Shown piece after piece: positions 1 to 11,211 of a stretch of DNA of 64,000 nt. The stretch is from Budorcas taxicolor (Eukaryota > Chordata > Mammalia > Artiodactyla > Bovidae), in assembly GCF_023091745.1 (NCBI RefSeq), contig NC_068915.1:49410001-49474000 (forward strand). Direction: 5' to 3'. A model generated the notes under the pieces. It was not told the DNA's origin. It made no database searches and saw only the letters and a program-made list of their open reading frames with translations. The stretch's first letter is position 1. Every line of letters starts with the position of its first letter. The translations under genes were made by a program, and so were the position numbers.

Positions 1-104
1 GCAATCAGTTCCAGTATTCTTGCCTAGAAAATTCCATGGAGAGAGGAGCGTGGTAGGCTTCAGTCCAGGGGATTGCAAAGAGTTAGACATACCGAGCATG
101 AGAT
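1..104 (+). mobile_element. Bov-tA/Bov-A SINE, 3' part, cut by window start
   Basis: The body matches the Bov-A monomer: 'ccagtattcttgcc', then 'attccatgga', then a diverged 'cagtcc...ttgcaaagagttagaca' end. The tRNA-like head lies outside the window. Several substitutions indicate an old copy. Confidence 0.85.
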
Positions 105-626
105 AAGATGACAAATGTTTCCTTAAACATAATTCTATTGCACACATTGTTTACAGTGTAGTGTAAACATAACTTTTATATGCACTGAAAATTAAAAAAA
201 ATTGTGTGAGTCACTTTACTGTGATGGTCTGTAAGAAAACCTGCAATACCATCATGGTATACCTGTTCATTCTATATGTTTTACACACTCGCTACATACT
301 GCTGAAAAGAAAACAGAAAACTTTAAGGATACTTTGTTTTAATAGCATTTTAAATTTTGTAGTCTATATAAAATCACAGTATATAAAAAAGGATAATATA
401 AAAATTACATCATATAAACAAAAATAAGTTATAATTCAGGAGTAGCTACAGTAAACAACAGTATTTAGTTGAAAGTGTCAAAAGTCCTGAATATAAAGTA
501 TTTCCTTAACTTATTAGCTGTGTAATATCAAACAGTAAGAAATAGTTTCTTAATACTTAATGGCCACATACACAGCCCTTATAATTATACAAATTTATAA
601 TAAACATAGGTTAAAATATGTATCTT
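105..626. other. No recognised feature
   Basis: AT-rich sequence. The only notable open frame (73 codons from 206) is lysine/isoleucine/tyrosine-rich, as expected for chance translation of A/T-rich DNA. Confidence 0.6.
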
Positions 627-812
627 TGCTATGCTGTGTTCAGTCATATTTGTCTCTGCTATCCCCTAAACTGTAGACCCACCAGAGGCAAGGATACTGG
701 AGTAGGTTGCCGTTTCCTCCTGCAGGGGATCATCCTGGCCCAGGGACCAAACTTGGGTCTCCTGCTTCTCCTGTATTGGCAGGCAGATTCTTTACCACTG
801 CACCACCTGGTA
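627..812 (-). mobile_element. Bov-tA SINE, antisense
   Basis: Read on the minus strand this gives the tRNA-like head (complement of 'ttctttaccactgcaccacc' at the right end) followed by the Bov-A body ending near 627. About 10-20% diverged by eye. Confidence 0.85.
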
Positions 813-1160
813 CTACATTACCAATATAAAAAGGAATATAAATAGTCTACAACTTTGGAGATTTACTTTTAAAGCTTAAAAGATAAACTGCTTTAGGTAT
901 ATCAAAAATCCAATAAATCAAATTAAAATTATCTAGGATATTCTCTGTTATTAAAAAAAAATGACCTAAGCTAACTATTACCAACCAGGTCTATTGCTAA
1001 TCCACAATGCATTAGCATTATAGATATAATATCATCTATAACAATTTAAATGTCATATTTTGCTTATAATTTGTTAATCATATCAATGACTAGTGATTAG
1101 AATAGACAAAGCCAATAATTTCATGGCTCTGTGTTTTGCTACAATCATACATTTTACAGC
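813..1160. other. No recognised feature
   Basis: AT-rich DNA between a SINE and an L1. No repeat family or coding signal recognised. Confidence 0.55.
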
Positions 1161-1170
1161 ACTGAATTTT

Positions 1171-1732
1171 TTTTTTCTTTTTAGTTTATTTTTTTATTGA
1201 AGGGTAATTGCTTTACAGAATTTTGTTGTTTTCTGTCAAACCTCATCATGAATCAGCCACAGGTATACGTATATCCCTTCTCTCTTGAAGCTTCCTCCCA
1301 TCGCCCTCCCCATCCTACCCTCTAGGTTGATACAGAGCCTCTGTTTGAGTTTCCTGAGACATACAGCAAATTCCTGACTCTCTATTTTATATATGGTAAC
1401 ATAAGTTTCCATGTTACTCTTTCCATACATCTAACCCTCTCCCCATGTTCATAAGTCTATTCTCTATGTCTATGTCCCCATTGTTGCCCTGTAAATAAGT
1501 TCTTCAGCAGCATTCTTCTAGATTCTGAATATATGTGTTTCTCTTTCTGACTCACTTTACTCTGTATAATAGGTTCTAGGTTCATCCACCTCATCAGAAC
1601 TGACTCAAATGCATTCCCTTTTATGGCTGAGTAATATTCCATTATGTATATGTACCACAACTTCTTTACCCATTCACCTGTCAATGGACATGTAGGTTGC
1701 TTCCATGTTCTAGCTATTGTAAATAGTGCAGT
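1171..1732 (-). mobile_element. L1 LINE 3' end, antisense, 5'-truncated
   Basis: The complement matches the end of L1 ORF2 plus 3' UTR: 'gctgagtaatattccatt' at about 1627 is the complement of the common ORF2-end motif, and the T-rich run near 1171 is the A-rich tail. A perfect 10-base duplication 'actgaatttt' flanks it (1161-1170 and 1733-1742), marking one target-primed insertion. The 99-codon minus-strand frame at 1457-1756 is a residue of L1 ORF2. Confidence 0.9.
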
Positions 1733-1781
1733 ACTGAATTTTAAAAGCACAGACATGTAACTAAGTCAAATAACATTCTAT

Positions 1782-1808
1782 AACCACCAGGTTTACTACC
1801 TGGTGGTT
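1782..1808. repeat. Short perfect inverted repeat (hairpin)
   Basis: An 11-base stem 'aaccaccaggt' and its exact complement are separated by a 5-base loop 'ttact'. It lies just outside the L1 duplication. No function assigned. Confidence 0.9.
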
Positions 1809-1931
1809 CTCCACAGCTCTGGCCTTAAAACATTTTATTTTCTTTCTTAAAGGACTTCAAATTTAATAAAATGTAAGTATCCTAATGGCATCATCTACAC
1901 AATTTTCAACTGTGTTTGGTATTTTGTATAG

Positions 1932-2144
1932 TTGGCTTCCTGGTGGTCAGACAGTAAGGAATATTACCTGCAGTGCAGGATACTGGGGTTCAATCTCTGG
2001 ACCAGAAGATCCCTTTCAAGAGGAAATGGCAACCCACTCAGTATTCTTGCCTGTGGAGAATCCCATGGACAGAGGAACCTGGCAGGCTACAGTTCACAGG
2101 GTCGACAACAGTCAAAGACAACTGAGTGACTAAATACAAACACA
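1932..2144 (+). mobile_element. Bov-tA SINE
   Basis: Head begins 'ggcttcctggtggtcaga', the B-box-like 'ggttcaatc' lies near 1988, and the body carries 'aatcccatggacagagg' and the 'gactgagtgac'-type end. Two overlapping open frames here are translations of the SINE, not genes. Confidence 0.9.
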
Positions 2145-3258
2145 CTTTGCATAGCACACTTTACATTTATTTTTAGTATTTATTTATATTATATTTATCT
2201 TAATAAACAAACAACAATATAGCTATTTTCATAGCTGCTAAAGTATTATTTTAAAATAAGAAGACATGAGATTCTTACATATAAACACACATAATATGGA
2301 GGGAGAGAGAGAGAAAGAGAAAAACAAGAGAGGAGAGATGATAGAAGCAAAACCAATGTTTCCTGTCTCTCTCTCAAATATACACACAAACTTGGATAGT
2401 ACATTTTTAGGAATTCTCATTCTCAAGATTCTGAATATGAGAATTTGGAGGATATAAAAAATTGAATTTTTTTTCTGCAAGACCAAAATACAAGATATAG
2501 CTTTGAATTTACAAAAATTTGCATATGAAATAGTAGAAATAAACATGTACTTACATGTTTAGACAAGATTGAAATCAGTGCAGATACTCTCTATTTGGCA
2601 TTAACGGATGCTGTAAACTTTAAAAATAAATATCAATTTATATACTAATATTCAAATCAAAGTTAATATATATGAATCACATTATTAGACCTATTTATTA
2701 ATACCAGACTGAACAAAACCTACATGTCATCATCAAATATCCATATTTGACAATTTTTGAGATTTATGACACCACAGAGAATGAAATCATTACTAATTAT
2801 CTCAAGTATGCCTCTCTTTTGCTTAGCATAATTAATAAACTTATAATCAAAAATTAAGCTTTAACAGAAAATGTGTATCATGATTTGAGCAAAATTTATC
2901 AAAAACCTATCTCAACTTTGTTTTCCTATGACCTCCTCTAGATAATCCCAAATTCAAAATTATTTTAGGGCAATGTAGCCTAAAATATTTGCCAAAATGC
3001 AGGGCTGATAGAATTGCTCTTTTTTTCCTCTGTCACCTTCTAGTCTGTTCTCACACTAATAACTAATTCTTTTGCCTGTTGAACAGCTGTTTTTCTAATA
3101 CATTGGCATATAATTATCTAGGTACATTATTCCTCTGTGGGTTCAGATATGAGAAATTTATGTTAAAATAGTTACTGAAACTATAGTTCTTTATTTTGCA
3201 TTATGAATAAATACATCTTTATTTTATAATCATATATGCAGACAAACATTTATTTTGT
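2145..3258. other. AT-rich DNA with a purine-rich GA tract
   Basis: A GA-rich simple repeat runs from about 2299 to 2340. Nothing else was recognised; the 102-codon minus frame at 2238-2546 mostly translates this tract and flanking A/T-rich DNA. Confidence 0.55.
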
Positions 3259-3477
3259 TAGTGCTATTTACTCAGTCATGTCTGACTCTTTGAGACCCCA
3301 TGGACTTTAGTCCTCCAGGCGCCTCTGTCCATGGAATTATCCAGGCAAGAACACTGGATTGGGAGGCCATTACTTTCTCCAGGGGATCTTCCCAACCCAG
3401 AAATTGAACCCGTATCCCTTGCATCTCCTGCATTGGCAGGTGGGTTCTTTACCACCAGCAGCACCTGAGGAGCCCAG
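3259..3477 (-). mobile_element. Bov-tA SINE, antisense
   Basis: 'actcagtcatgtctgactct' near 3270 is the complement of the SINE 3' end, and 'ttctttaccaccagcagcac' near 3445 is the complement of the tRNA-like head. Confidence 0.9.
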
Positions 3478-3501
3478 TGAGATCTCTGCCTCTTGTTTGA
3501 C

Positions 3502-3720
3502 TGTGTGCTCAGCTACTCAGTCGTGTCAGACTCTTCGTGAAACCATGGACTGTAACCCACCAGGCTCTTCTGTCCATGGGATTTTCCAGGCAAGACAGCT
3601 GGAGTGGGTTGTCATTTCCTTCTCCATGCAATCTTCCCAACCCAGGGACCCAACCTGAGTTTCCTGCATCTCCAGCATTGGGAGGCAGATTCTTTATCAC
3701 TGAACCACTTGGGAAGTCCT
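3502..3720 (-). mobile_element. Bov-tA SINE, antisense, second of an adjacent pair
   Basis: Complete antisense Bov-tA ending with the head complement 'cacttgggaagtcc'. It sits about 25 bases from the preceding SINE in the same orientation, but the two differ at many positions, so they look like separate insertions rather than a tandem duplication. Confidence 0.9.
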
Positions 3721-4426
3721 GAGCTGAGACAAAGTCAACCTGTAGGTTGCAGGTGACCACAAACAACAGCTTGTTTTCTCTCACTAGTTGAATAACAACT
3801 GCCAGGTCTTCAAATTGAACAGTTCTAGTTACTTATTTACTCATTATTTTGTAAGTCTATTTATCAAAAACTGGTTCAATTCTTTAGAACTTATGACTCA
3901 GAAAATCATGGGTGCACCCCTCATGACAGGGCACTCATGTATTTCCAGATGGATAAATGGTGCTTTGTGATCTGCTTTATTAGATCAACTAATGGAGAGA
4001 TTTCTCCTCATTCTGGTTTTGCAGATTACATGACTATATTCTCTGAGGCCAAAATGGTCAAACCAAATATTGGAATAGCCATCATACATGAATTACTAGC
4101 TAGTTGCAGAGTCTTCTGGTAGACTCTATAACACTATGATAAGATTTTAAATCACTCTAAGAGACTATAATAACATCAGAATCAATAACTGCTAACCTGT
4201 TGGGCCACTATGATCCTGATTCATTTTGGGCATCAGTGAATACTTCAATATTAATGCATTCTTTGATATTCAAAGGAAAATAAAAATAAGCTCAGTATTA
4301 AACATTATTTTATGTCTCTTGATTTTTATGGGTGATTTTTATTTTTTATTGTTAAGGAAGATCATAACATGAAGCCGTATGTGAAACCCTGGAGCTGGTA
4401 TATTAAGCTAATAACATACATATTAT
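3721..4426. other. No recognised feature
   Basis: Two overlapping frames of about 60 codons (3788-4122) have no recognisable motif and I do not call them genes. Confidence 0.5.
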
Positions 4427-4622
4427 GGGGTTTCCCTGATGACTCAGTGATAAAGAATCCACCTGCCAAGCTGAAGACACAGGTTAGTTCCCTGGGTTGG
4501 GAAGATCCCCTGGAGAAGCAAACAGCAACCCATTCCAGTATACTTGCCTGGGAAATCCTATGGACAAAGGAGTTCATGAGGTTGCAAAGAGTCAGATAGG
4601 ACTTGGTGACTAGATAACAACA
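4427..4622 (+). mobile_element. Bov-tA SINE
   Basis: Head 'tttccctgatgactcagtga', body 'gaagatcccctggagaag' and an A/C-rich end 'ataacaacaa'. The head has a few-base disturbance near the usual 'ctgccaatgcagg'. Confidence 0.9.
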
Positions 4623-5208
4623 ATGCAGATTATGCAGTTTGACCCACTAAGTAAGATGGCACAAGCCAGAAGCAGGAGTAACAGTTGAGGTGTGGTGGGG
4701 GGGGAATGCAGCATGTAACTCCTTGAGCATTAGGAGTGCCCACTTTGGGGAAGAGAAAATCCTTGGGCCTGTTTTGATTGAAACGTGCAATTTCAATATT
4801 CACACAATGGAAGTAAAGTCACAATGCATCACTTTCCAGAAAGGGACGTGTGATGAACCTGGGAAGGGCAGTACTCTGTCTGAGATCATCAGAGAGCAGG
4901 AAACAGAGATTACTTATAAGGTGGCTGGGGTCGAGGTTACTAATATTTGGGGGATTCAGCACTGAGTGGTCACTTTATGTGGTGCCCCAGGAAAAGCAAA
5001 CTAGGAAATTGTAGAAGAATCCTAAACTCAGATCTTTATCTAAATGTCCACACTCTGGGTGGGAGCAGAGTTGTCATACTGTAACATACCTAAGCAGCAA
5101 CTCAAAAAATGGTTTTCTCCTTGGAGAAACATTGTATGGCAACAATCCTAGATAAATCTGGCAATTTGTGATTCATTCTTAATTGTACACCTCTTTATCT
5201 CCATGTTG
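4623..5208. other. Unrecognised DNA with a 91-codon open frame
   Basis: Less AT-rich than its neighbours, with an ATG-to-stop frame at 4690-4965 (+). The translation has no motif I recognise and no visible promoter or splice context. An unrecognised old LTR or unique DNA are both possible. Confidence 0.4.
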
Positions 5209-5425
5209 CCTCTAGCTATCTGTTTTACTCATGGCAGTGCACACAGGTCAATCCCAGTCTCCCAGTTCATCTCACCCCTCTCCACCCCTGTCTCCACTTG
5301 TCCAGTCTGTACGTTTGTGTCTCTATTTCTTCCCTGCAAATAGGTTCATCTGTACCATTTTTCTAGATCCCACAAATATGTGCTAATATACAATATTTGC
5401 TTTTCTCTATTTCAGGAGGAATGAC
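5209..5425 (-). mobile_element. Old L1 3' UTR fragment, antisense
   Basis: Matches the complement of the L1 3' region: 'acaggtcaatcccagtctcc', 'aataggttcatctgtacca' and 'tagatcccacaaatatg'. Diverged; edges approximate. Confidence 0.65.
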
Positions 5426-7768
5426 CTGTAGGCTCATTCCATGTGTCCTGATGAAAGCAATATTACTGTTACATTTCTAGTCCTACAATATATTTGGTGG
5501 GTACTATTGGAAATGGGCCCAAACACAGTTAGGGATGTTGCATATAAATCAATAGAGTTGCTTTATTTACTTATTTTTTAATTTTTTTTTACTAATCATA
5601 TTCATGGTTATTAACAGCTAATTGGTGTAATATCTATTGATAAAGTATTCCATAACAAACTACATGTAATTTTTTGTGATTTCCTAAGATTCAGCCACAT
5701 CCCAGCTTATTAACAAAAAATTTATGAAATCTACCTATAAAAATGAGAAAAGTGATTGTTCCCAATATATCTCACAAAGATGATACAAGAATTAATAATT
5801 TAATGATTGTGTCAGCTAACTCTGAGGAGGATATAATATGGGATTTTCTTCTCTTTAGATCTTTAACTTGAAAATCAAAACATCATACCAATGTCCTTAC
5901 CAATGAAGGTAATCATTTAATGTATCTCTACCTTCCTTATTTTCTATTTCTTGTGAACTCTCAAATCCCAATTCTTGCAATTCAGGAAAGGGGCTCTGGC
6001 ATTTTCACATCCTGACAAATTGAAATGAACACTTAAGAGTTTCTGTTCAGTTCAGTTCAGAGGACCTAAGTTCAAATGTTTCATTAACATGAATAATACT
6101 TTGTTAAGTTATATTTAGAGTTTAGTTTATATATATGCATCAGTCTGGTTTTATCTGCAGAGATGATTTTAAAATTATTTGAAGTGTTCAATAAGTATAG
6201 TTTCTCTGGAAGAATATAATTTACATAAGTGGCTATATTGCTATCTGGACAATGTGAAGGAAAAACAACACTTCTTGTGACTCCATGTATGAATCTTCAA
6301 ATGCAGAGTGTAGGAGCTGCAAACAGCAGTAAATGCTGCCAGAGAGGACCCAAGGAGATAGCAAGCAAACTGTAGGATGAAAAACTTGAATGTACATTTC
6401 CCTAGCGTACTGGTAGATATGTGGCTCAGTGATTTACAGCAATATAATGTATGTAAAGAAAATAAACAAGATTTTTATGTCAAAGCACATCTTGAAGTCA
6501 TATTCCCTGATCACTGTCCTACTATATGTTTTACTGAGCATATACATACAACTTCTGACAGTGGGAGGGGGTCTAACATATTAAAAATGAGTATAATCAT
6601 GACAGAACACATGAGACTTGATTCATTTCTGAGTATTCCATTACCTACTCTGACAGCCTTATAGCTCTGTTGGGAAATGAAGTATAACATCAGGTTACTA
6701 AGCAACTCTGCAACTTTCTTAAAAGTCTGTCTTGGAACTCACTTGTTTATCCTAATTGATTCCATCTATGTCATCTGGAACATAAATGGGACATCATGTT
6801 TAGAAATGCGCTGGATCTCTATTTTCAGCTAACATGTCTTGCTACCTCTGCATATCTAAATCAAGGACTGGCAATATAAATGTCATATTCAAAGCAAATT
6901 TTTGTCTTCCTCTTGAGTTGCATTGAAAAAATATACATATGTTGGATTAAGTTAGTGTCTGAAGTAATCTACACACTGTCAGAAAACAACATGAAAGAAT
7001 GAAGAGTGACTCTCTTTTTTTTTTACTTTTATACAGAATAAAGTTTTAATTAGCCAGTCAGACTTATCCCCAGTTTATCCCTACAATATAATACATCAGA
7101 ATTAATAGCAAGGCTGTCTCACAGCATGGCAGCCATGTTGACATTCCCTCAGTCACTAAAACTTTGAGCAAGATAGTATCTCATCCAATCCTGAAATATT
7201 AGTGATAAATGCATGAATATGTCACACTTTATGAGGAACAAAATTGTCTTTTGCTATCTTTGATTTCTCTTTGCTTTATATCAGAGGTGAAGATAATAAA
7301 ATCACAAGCATTTTATAATTCTGTGTATTTTCTCATGAAACCATTTACTCTCCTCTCAGTTTTGGAGTAATTAACACCTTAATGACTAATTCTGCTACAT
7401 GAAGTATTTTATATTTTGATGAGGGTCAAAGATGTAGTCAAAATTGACAGGGTTGTTTTTTTTTAAATTCTGAATATTTCTGCTGAGTGTCAACTTTGGA
7501 ATTGCTGGATTATTTTCTGTTTACTTAAAATATGACCAGTACAGAATCCCTTATAAGAATCACTTCACAAGTAGCCACTTTAAAATAATTGCTGATATAA
7601 AAAGCATATTTATTTGCAGCCAATTAAGCCGACTGTGCTCTTTTCCCCATGGGGGCCCAGTGTGCAATGGGTGCAAATAGTAGCATCCTAGGTAGTGTAT
7701 GCAACCTGTTGCCTGTACAGGTTGCCCTACGGTATCTTAAAGACAACTCTTTCTAGTGGGCATTCTTG
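5426..7768. other. No recognised gene; unique or very old DNA
   Basis: Contains a short TTCAG-type run at about 6046-6060 resembling the terminal pentamer of BovB without the rest of the element. A 95-codon frame (6377-6664, +) has no recognisable domain. The stretch 7620-7768 is less AT-rich and directly precedes the RPL10 remnant, but I could not align it to RPL10. Confidence 0.5.
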
Positions 7769-7769
7769 A

Positions 7770-8192
7770 CTGGTCTGCTGTCCCCAATCTAGGCTCCAGA
7801 CAGGTATGTGCCATGCCTTTGGAAAGCCCCAGGGCACAATGGCCAGGATCCACATTGACTAAGTCAATGTCCATCCACACCAAGCTGCAGAACAAGAGGC
7901 ATATGATTGAGGCCTTCCAGCAGGGACAAGTTCAAGTTCCCTAGCAGTCAGAAGATGCACATCTCTAAGAAGTGGGAATTTACTACGTTTAATGAGGATG
8001 AATTTGAAAACATGGTGGCGAAAATCTGCTCATCCGAGATGGCTTTGGGGTCACGTACATCCCTAATTGTGGTCCCCTGGACAAATGATAGGCCCTGCAC
8101 AAATGGTAGGCCCTGCACTCATGAGATCATCAGCGCCAGCCCCTCTTTAACTATGCTCACCAATAAATCCTACTTCTTATTAAAAAAAAAAA
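7770..8192 (+). pseudogene. RPL10: RPL10 (large-subunit ribosomal protein uL16) processed pseudogene, 5'-truncated
   Basis: RPL10 encodes uL16 of the 60S ribosomal subunit. Here about the last 75 of its 214 codons survive, without introns. Clear homology starts at 'ggctccagacagg' (7792) and may extend slightly upstream. In shifting frames one reads KPQG-region remnants, then MSIHTKLQNK, then MHISKKW and DEFENMVA. Frame changes between these blocks fit a 2-base loss near 7865 and a 1-base gain near 7915. The original stop is TGA at 8122-8124. A 3' UTR with AATAAA at 8162-8167 and an A-tail at 8182-8192 show retroposition of a polyadenylated mRNA. An 18-base unit is duplicated in tandem at 8081-8116. 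No clear target-site duplication found. The copy is non-coding. Confidence 0.9.
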
Positions 8193-8576
8193 GTTTAACT
8201 ATTCAATTAATTGGAAGAATCATAGTAATAATATATAATGTATATAGTAATATACAAGTGCCATTTTAAACTAAAAATATCTTTAGAAGTGAATTTTATT
8301 TATTGGGTCAGAATATTGCAGTGATTATCAGTGTTGAATGGCTTAAATACTCACATAGAGAGGTGTGTGAAAATTATCCATGGAATTACAGAAAGGGTAA
8401 ACACAAGCAGACTCTTGCCCACAGTAGTCCTGACATAGTCAATGTGCAATAAATGAAGTTTCAACTCTTTATAAGAAATGTTGTACTAATATTGTAACAT
8501 AACACAGATTAGGACATGGTTATTTTATTACAGGAAAACTCATACAACCATGGATGTGGCAAAAAATATGAGAGTT
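8193..8576. other. No recognised feature
   Basis: AT-rich DNA between the RPL10 pseudogene and a Bov-A2 SINE. Confidence 0.5.
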
Positions 8577-8589
8577 AATAAAGTAAGAT

Positions 8590-8864
8590 TGAGAAGGCAA
8601 TGGCACCCCACTCCAGTACTCTTGCCTGGAAAATCCCATGGACGGAGGAGCCTGGTGGGCTGCAGTCCATAGGGTCACTGAGGGTCTGACACGACTGAGC
8701 AACTTCACTTTCACTTTTCACTTTCATGCTTTGGAGAAGGAAATGGCAACCCACTCCAGTATTCTTGCCTGGAGAATCCCAGGGACGGGGGAGCCTGGTG
8801 GGCTGCTGTCTCTGGGGTCGCATAGAGTTGGACACGACTGAAGCGACTTGGCAGCAGCAGCAAC
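8590..8864 (+). mobile_element. Bov-A2 SINE (dimeric), full length
   Basis: Two Bov-A monomers are joined by the linker 'cttcactttcacttttcact'. The first begins 'gagaaggcaatggcacccc', the second 'ttggagaaggaaatggcaac', and the element ends in AGC repeats. A perfect 13-base duplication 'aataaagtaagat' flanks it (8577-8589, 8865-8877). Low divergence suggests a fairly young insertion. Confidence 0.97.
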
Positions 8865-8877
8865 AATAAAGTAAGAT

Positions 8878-9574
8878 ATGGAAAATTATGTAAGTTAACA
8901 AAAATAATATACTGGGCTGATAAATGGTTTTAGCCAACAATTCTTTCCTATTAGAAACCAGCCTAATCATTGTTGGACCTATTCTATTCTGCTCCTAGTT
9001 AGGGAGAACTGAGCAAAAAACATCCCTCCTGACTCCTGATATTTTGAAAGGAAACTGATGAAAATTAAAGTAAAAAAAATCACTACAAAATCTATAAACG
9101 AAGATAAAATGACTACTTCTTAACACTTCACCAACAAACCATATCCATTAGCAGATCTTTCAGTGTTTGCTTTAAGCAAAGAAAAGAAAACAAAATTCCC
9201 AAGTCAAAACTGCTTTTTATAATCTGAACTAAGACTCCACCTCTCAAATGTGATCTCTACCAAAACATTTGGCAGCCTATGATTTTTAGTGGCTTCAAAC
9301 AATATAAATCAATAAAAGAGTCCCATCCAACAATCAAATTGTAGCCATAGATTGATGTAGCCTGAAGTGAATTCTGATTCAATGCTGGCACACTGCAGAA
9401 AATTTTCTATTCACTATGAAAGCAGAAAATCCTTGGATTTCCCAAATGTCTTCTCAGTCTTGAAATTATCTTTCTTCAGTATACATTTCCTAGGGAATAC
9501 AGTTCAAAATTTTGTTACAAGAAAACTTAGCCTAATCTGAAGACAGAGGACATAAATTAAAATATAAATCTACT
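8878..9574. other. No recognised feature
   Basis: AT-rich, no repeat family or coding motif recognised. Confidence 0.5.
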
Positions 9575-9793
9575 GCATGCTAAGTTGCTTCAATAGTGTC
9601 TGACTCTTTTTGACCCTGTGGGCTATAGCCCACCAGGCTCCTTTGTCCATGGGATTGTCCAGGTAAGAATACTTTTTGAGTTGCTGTGCCCTCATCCAGG
9701 AGATCTTCCAAACCCAGGGTACAAATTTGTGTCTCTTATGTCTCTTGCATTGGTGGGCAGGTTCTTTACCACTAGCAGGACCTGGGAAGCCCC
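9575..9793 (-). mobile_element. Bov-tA SINE, antisense
   Basis: 'gcccaccaggctcctttgtc' near 9627 and the head complement 'tctttaccactagcaggacc' near 9763 define an antisense Bov-tA. Confidence 0.9.
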
Positions 9794-9932
9794 ATAATCT
9801 GCTAGCTTAGGAATTAAAGTTAAGGGTCAATAAAAATTGCATTTCAGTGGAATTGTTTACAGATTGTTTCATTTTGACCACTCAGATATTTGATAATAAA
9901 GGCTGCTCATTTTTATTTCCTTATTATATATG

Positions 9933-10458
9933 TCAGTTCAGTTCAGTTCAGTCGCTCAATCATGTCCAACTCTTTGCAACCCCATGAACCGCAGCATGTC
10001 AGGCCTCCCTGACCATCACCAGCTCTGGGAGTTCACCCAAACTCATGTGCATTGAGTTGGTAATGCCATCCAGCCATCTCATCCTCTGTTGTCCCCTTCT
10101 CCTCCTGCCCCCAATCCCTCCCACATCAGGGTCTTTTCCAATGAGTCAACTCTTCTCTTGAGGTGGCCAAAATATTGGAGTTTCATCTTCAACATCAGTC
10201 CTTCCAATGAACATCTAGGACTGTTCTCCTTTAGGATGGACTGGTTGGGTCTCCTTGCAGTCCAAGGGACACTCAAGAGTCTTCTCTAACACCACAGTTC
10301 AAAAACATCAATTCTTCGGTGCTCAGCTGTCTTCACAGTCCAACTCTCATATCCATACATGACCACTGGAAAAACCATAGCCTGGACTAGATGGACCTTT
10401 GTTGGCAAAGTAATGTCTCTGCTTTTGAATATGCTATCTAGGTTGGTCATAATTTTCC
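9933..10458 (-). mobile_element. BovB LINE 3' end, antisense (about 0.5 kb)
   Basis: Starts with the complement of the BovB terminal AACTG pentamers ('cagttcagttcagttcag') and runs into the complement of the reverse-transcriptase C-terminal region; the minus frame 10286-10474 includes the SRDITLPTKVHLVQAMVFP block typical of BovB. Only the last part of the roughly 3.2-kb element is present. Confidence 0.95.
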
Positions 10459-11211
10459 TATAGTTTATTACCAAATATTTAGAAAATGCAAATATCCAGA
10501 AAGGACAATGAATGGAAAAAATAAAGTAGCTCCCATTCAGGTTACCAATAATGATTTTTTAGTGCAAATAAATCTTTTCTTATGCATGTTTACATGTATA
10601 CATTTCCAGAAAAATGAGACTGCATACAATATTCTCTTTGTTAGATCAACTTTTAACTTAATAATGAATGAAATACAATTTTCTAAACCATTAAGTATTT
10701 TTGAGGCATCACATTAAATGACTATATTATATAGATTTTAGCTTATTAAATCACTCTCATTTCCTTGGAAATTCAGTAGCTTCAACTTTTGATTCATTAA
10801 GTAAAAAAGACTGTGCTGCCATTTCTTTATTATATATATTGAGTTTAAAAAATATTCCAGTTTTAAAGCTATCTTTATTTTTTTCTACACTATAAGAACT
10901 TGAACCTCATTGAAATAAAAATATTCCTGTGACACAGAAAAATAAGACACAAAAGCGTTTTAGAGATGAATCTACACTCCAGTTTCAGAAAGTACATGAA
11001 TAAGCAATTTATGTCAACTTGTCCAAATAGCTAAGAGTGAAAGCAATTCTCTCTAAATTTCACACATTGGAAAGGAAAAATAGGAAGTTTAGGAAGGAAA
11101 AGCAGATAACATTGTTATTAATTTACAAGATACATAGCTCAATACAGCTGTTTTTATTTAGCATTAATTGATTGATAATTTTGAATGAGACAATAAAGAT
11201 AGCAGAGAAAT
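10459..11211. other. No recognised feature
   Basis: AT-rich spacer between two antisense BovB copies. The 69-codon frame at 10508-10717 has no known motif. Confidence 0.5.

Noticed and set aside
3259..3720. Tandem duplication of one SINE
   Set aside because: The two copies differ at many positions and are separated by unrelated bases; adjacent independent insertions fit better.
6046..6060. BovB insertion suggested by TTCAG pentamers
   Set aside because: Only the pentamer run is present; the sequence beyond it does not match BovB.
7756..8269. RPL10-like frames as a functional ribosomal protein gene
   Set aside because: 5'-truncated, intronless, frameshifted, with an internal duplication and an A-tail: a processed pseudogene.
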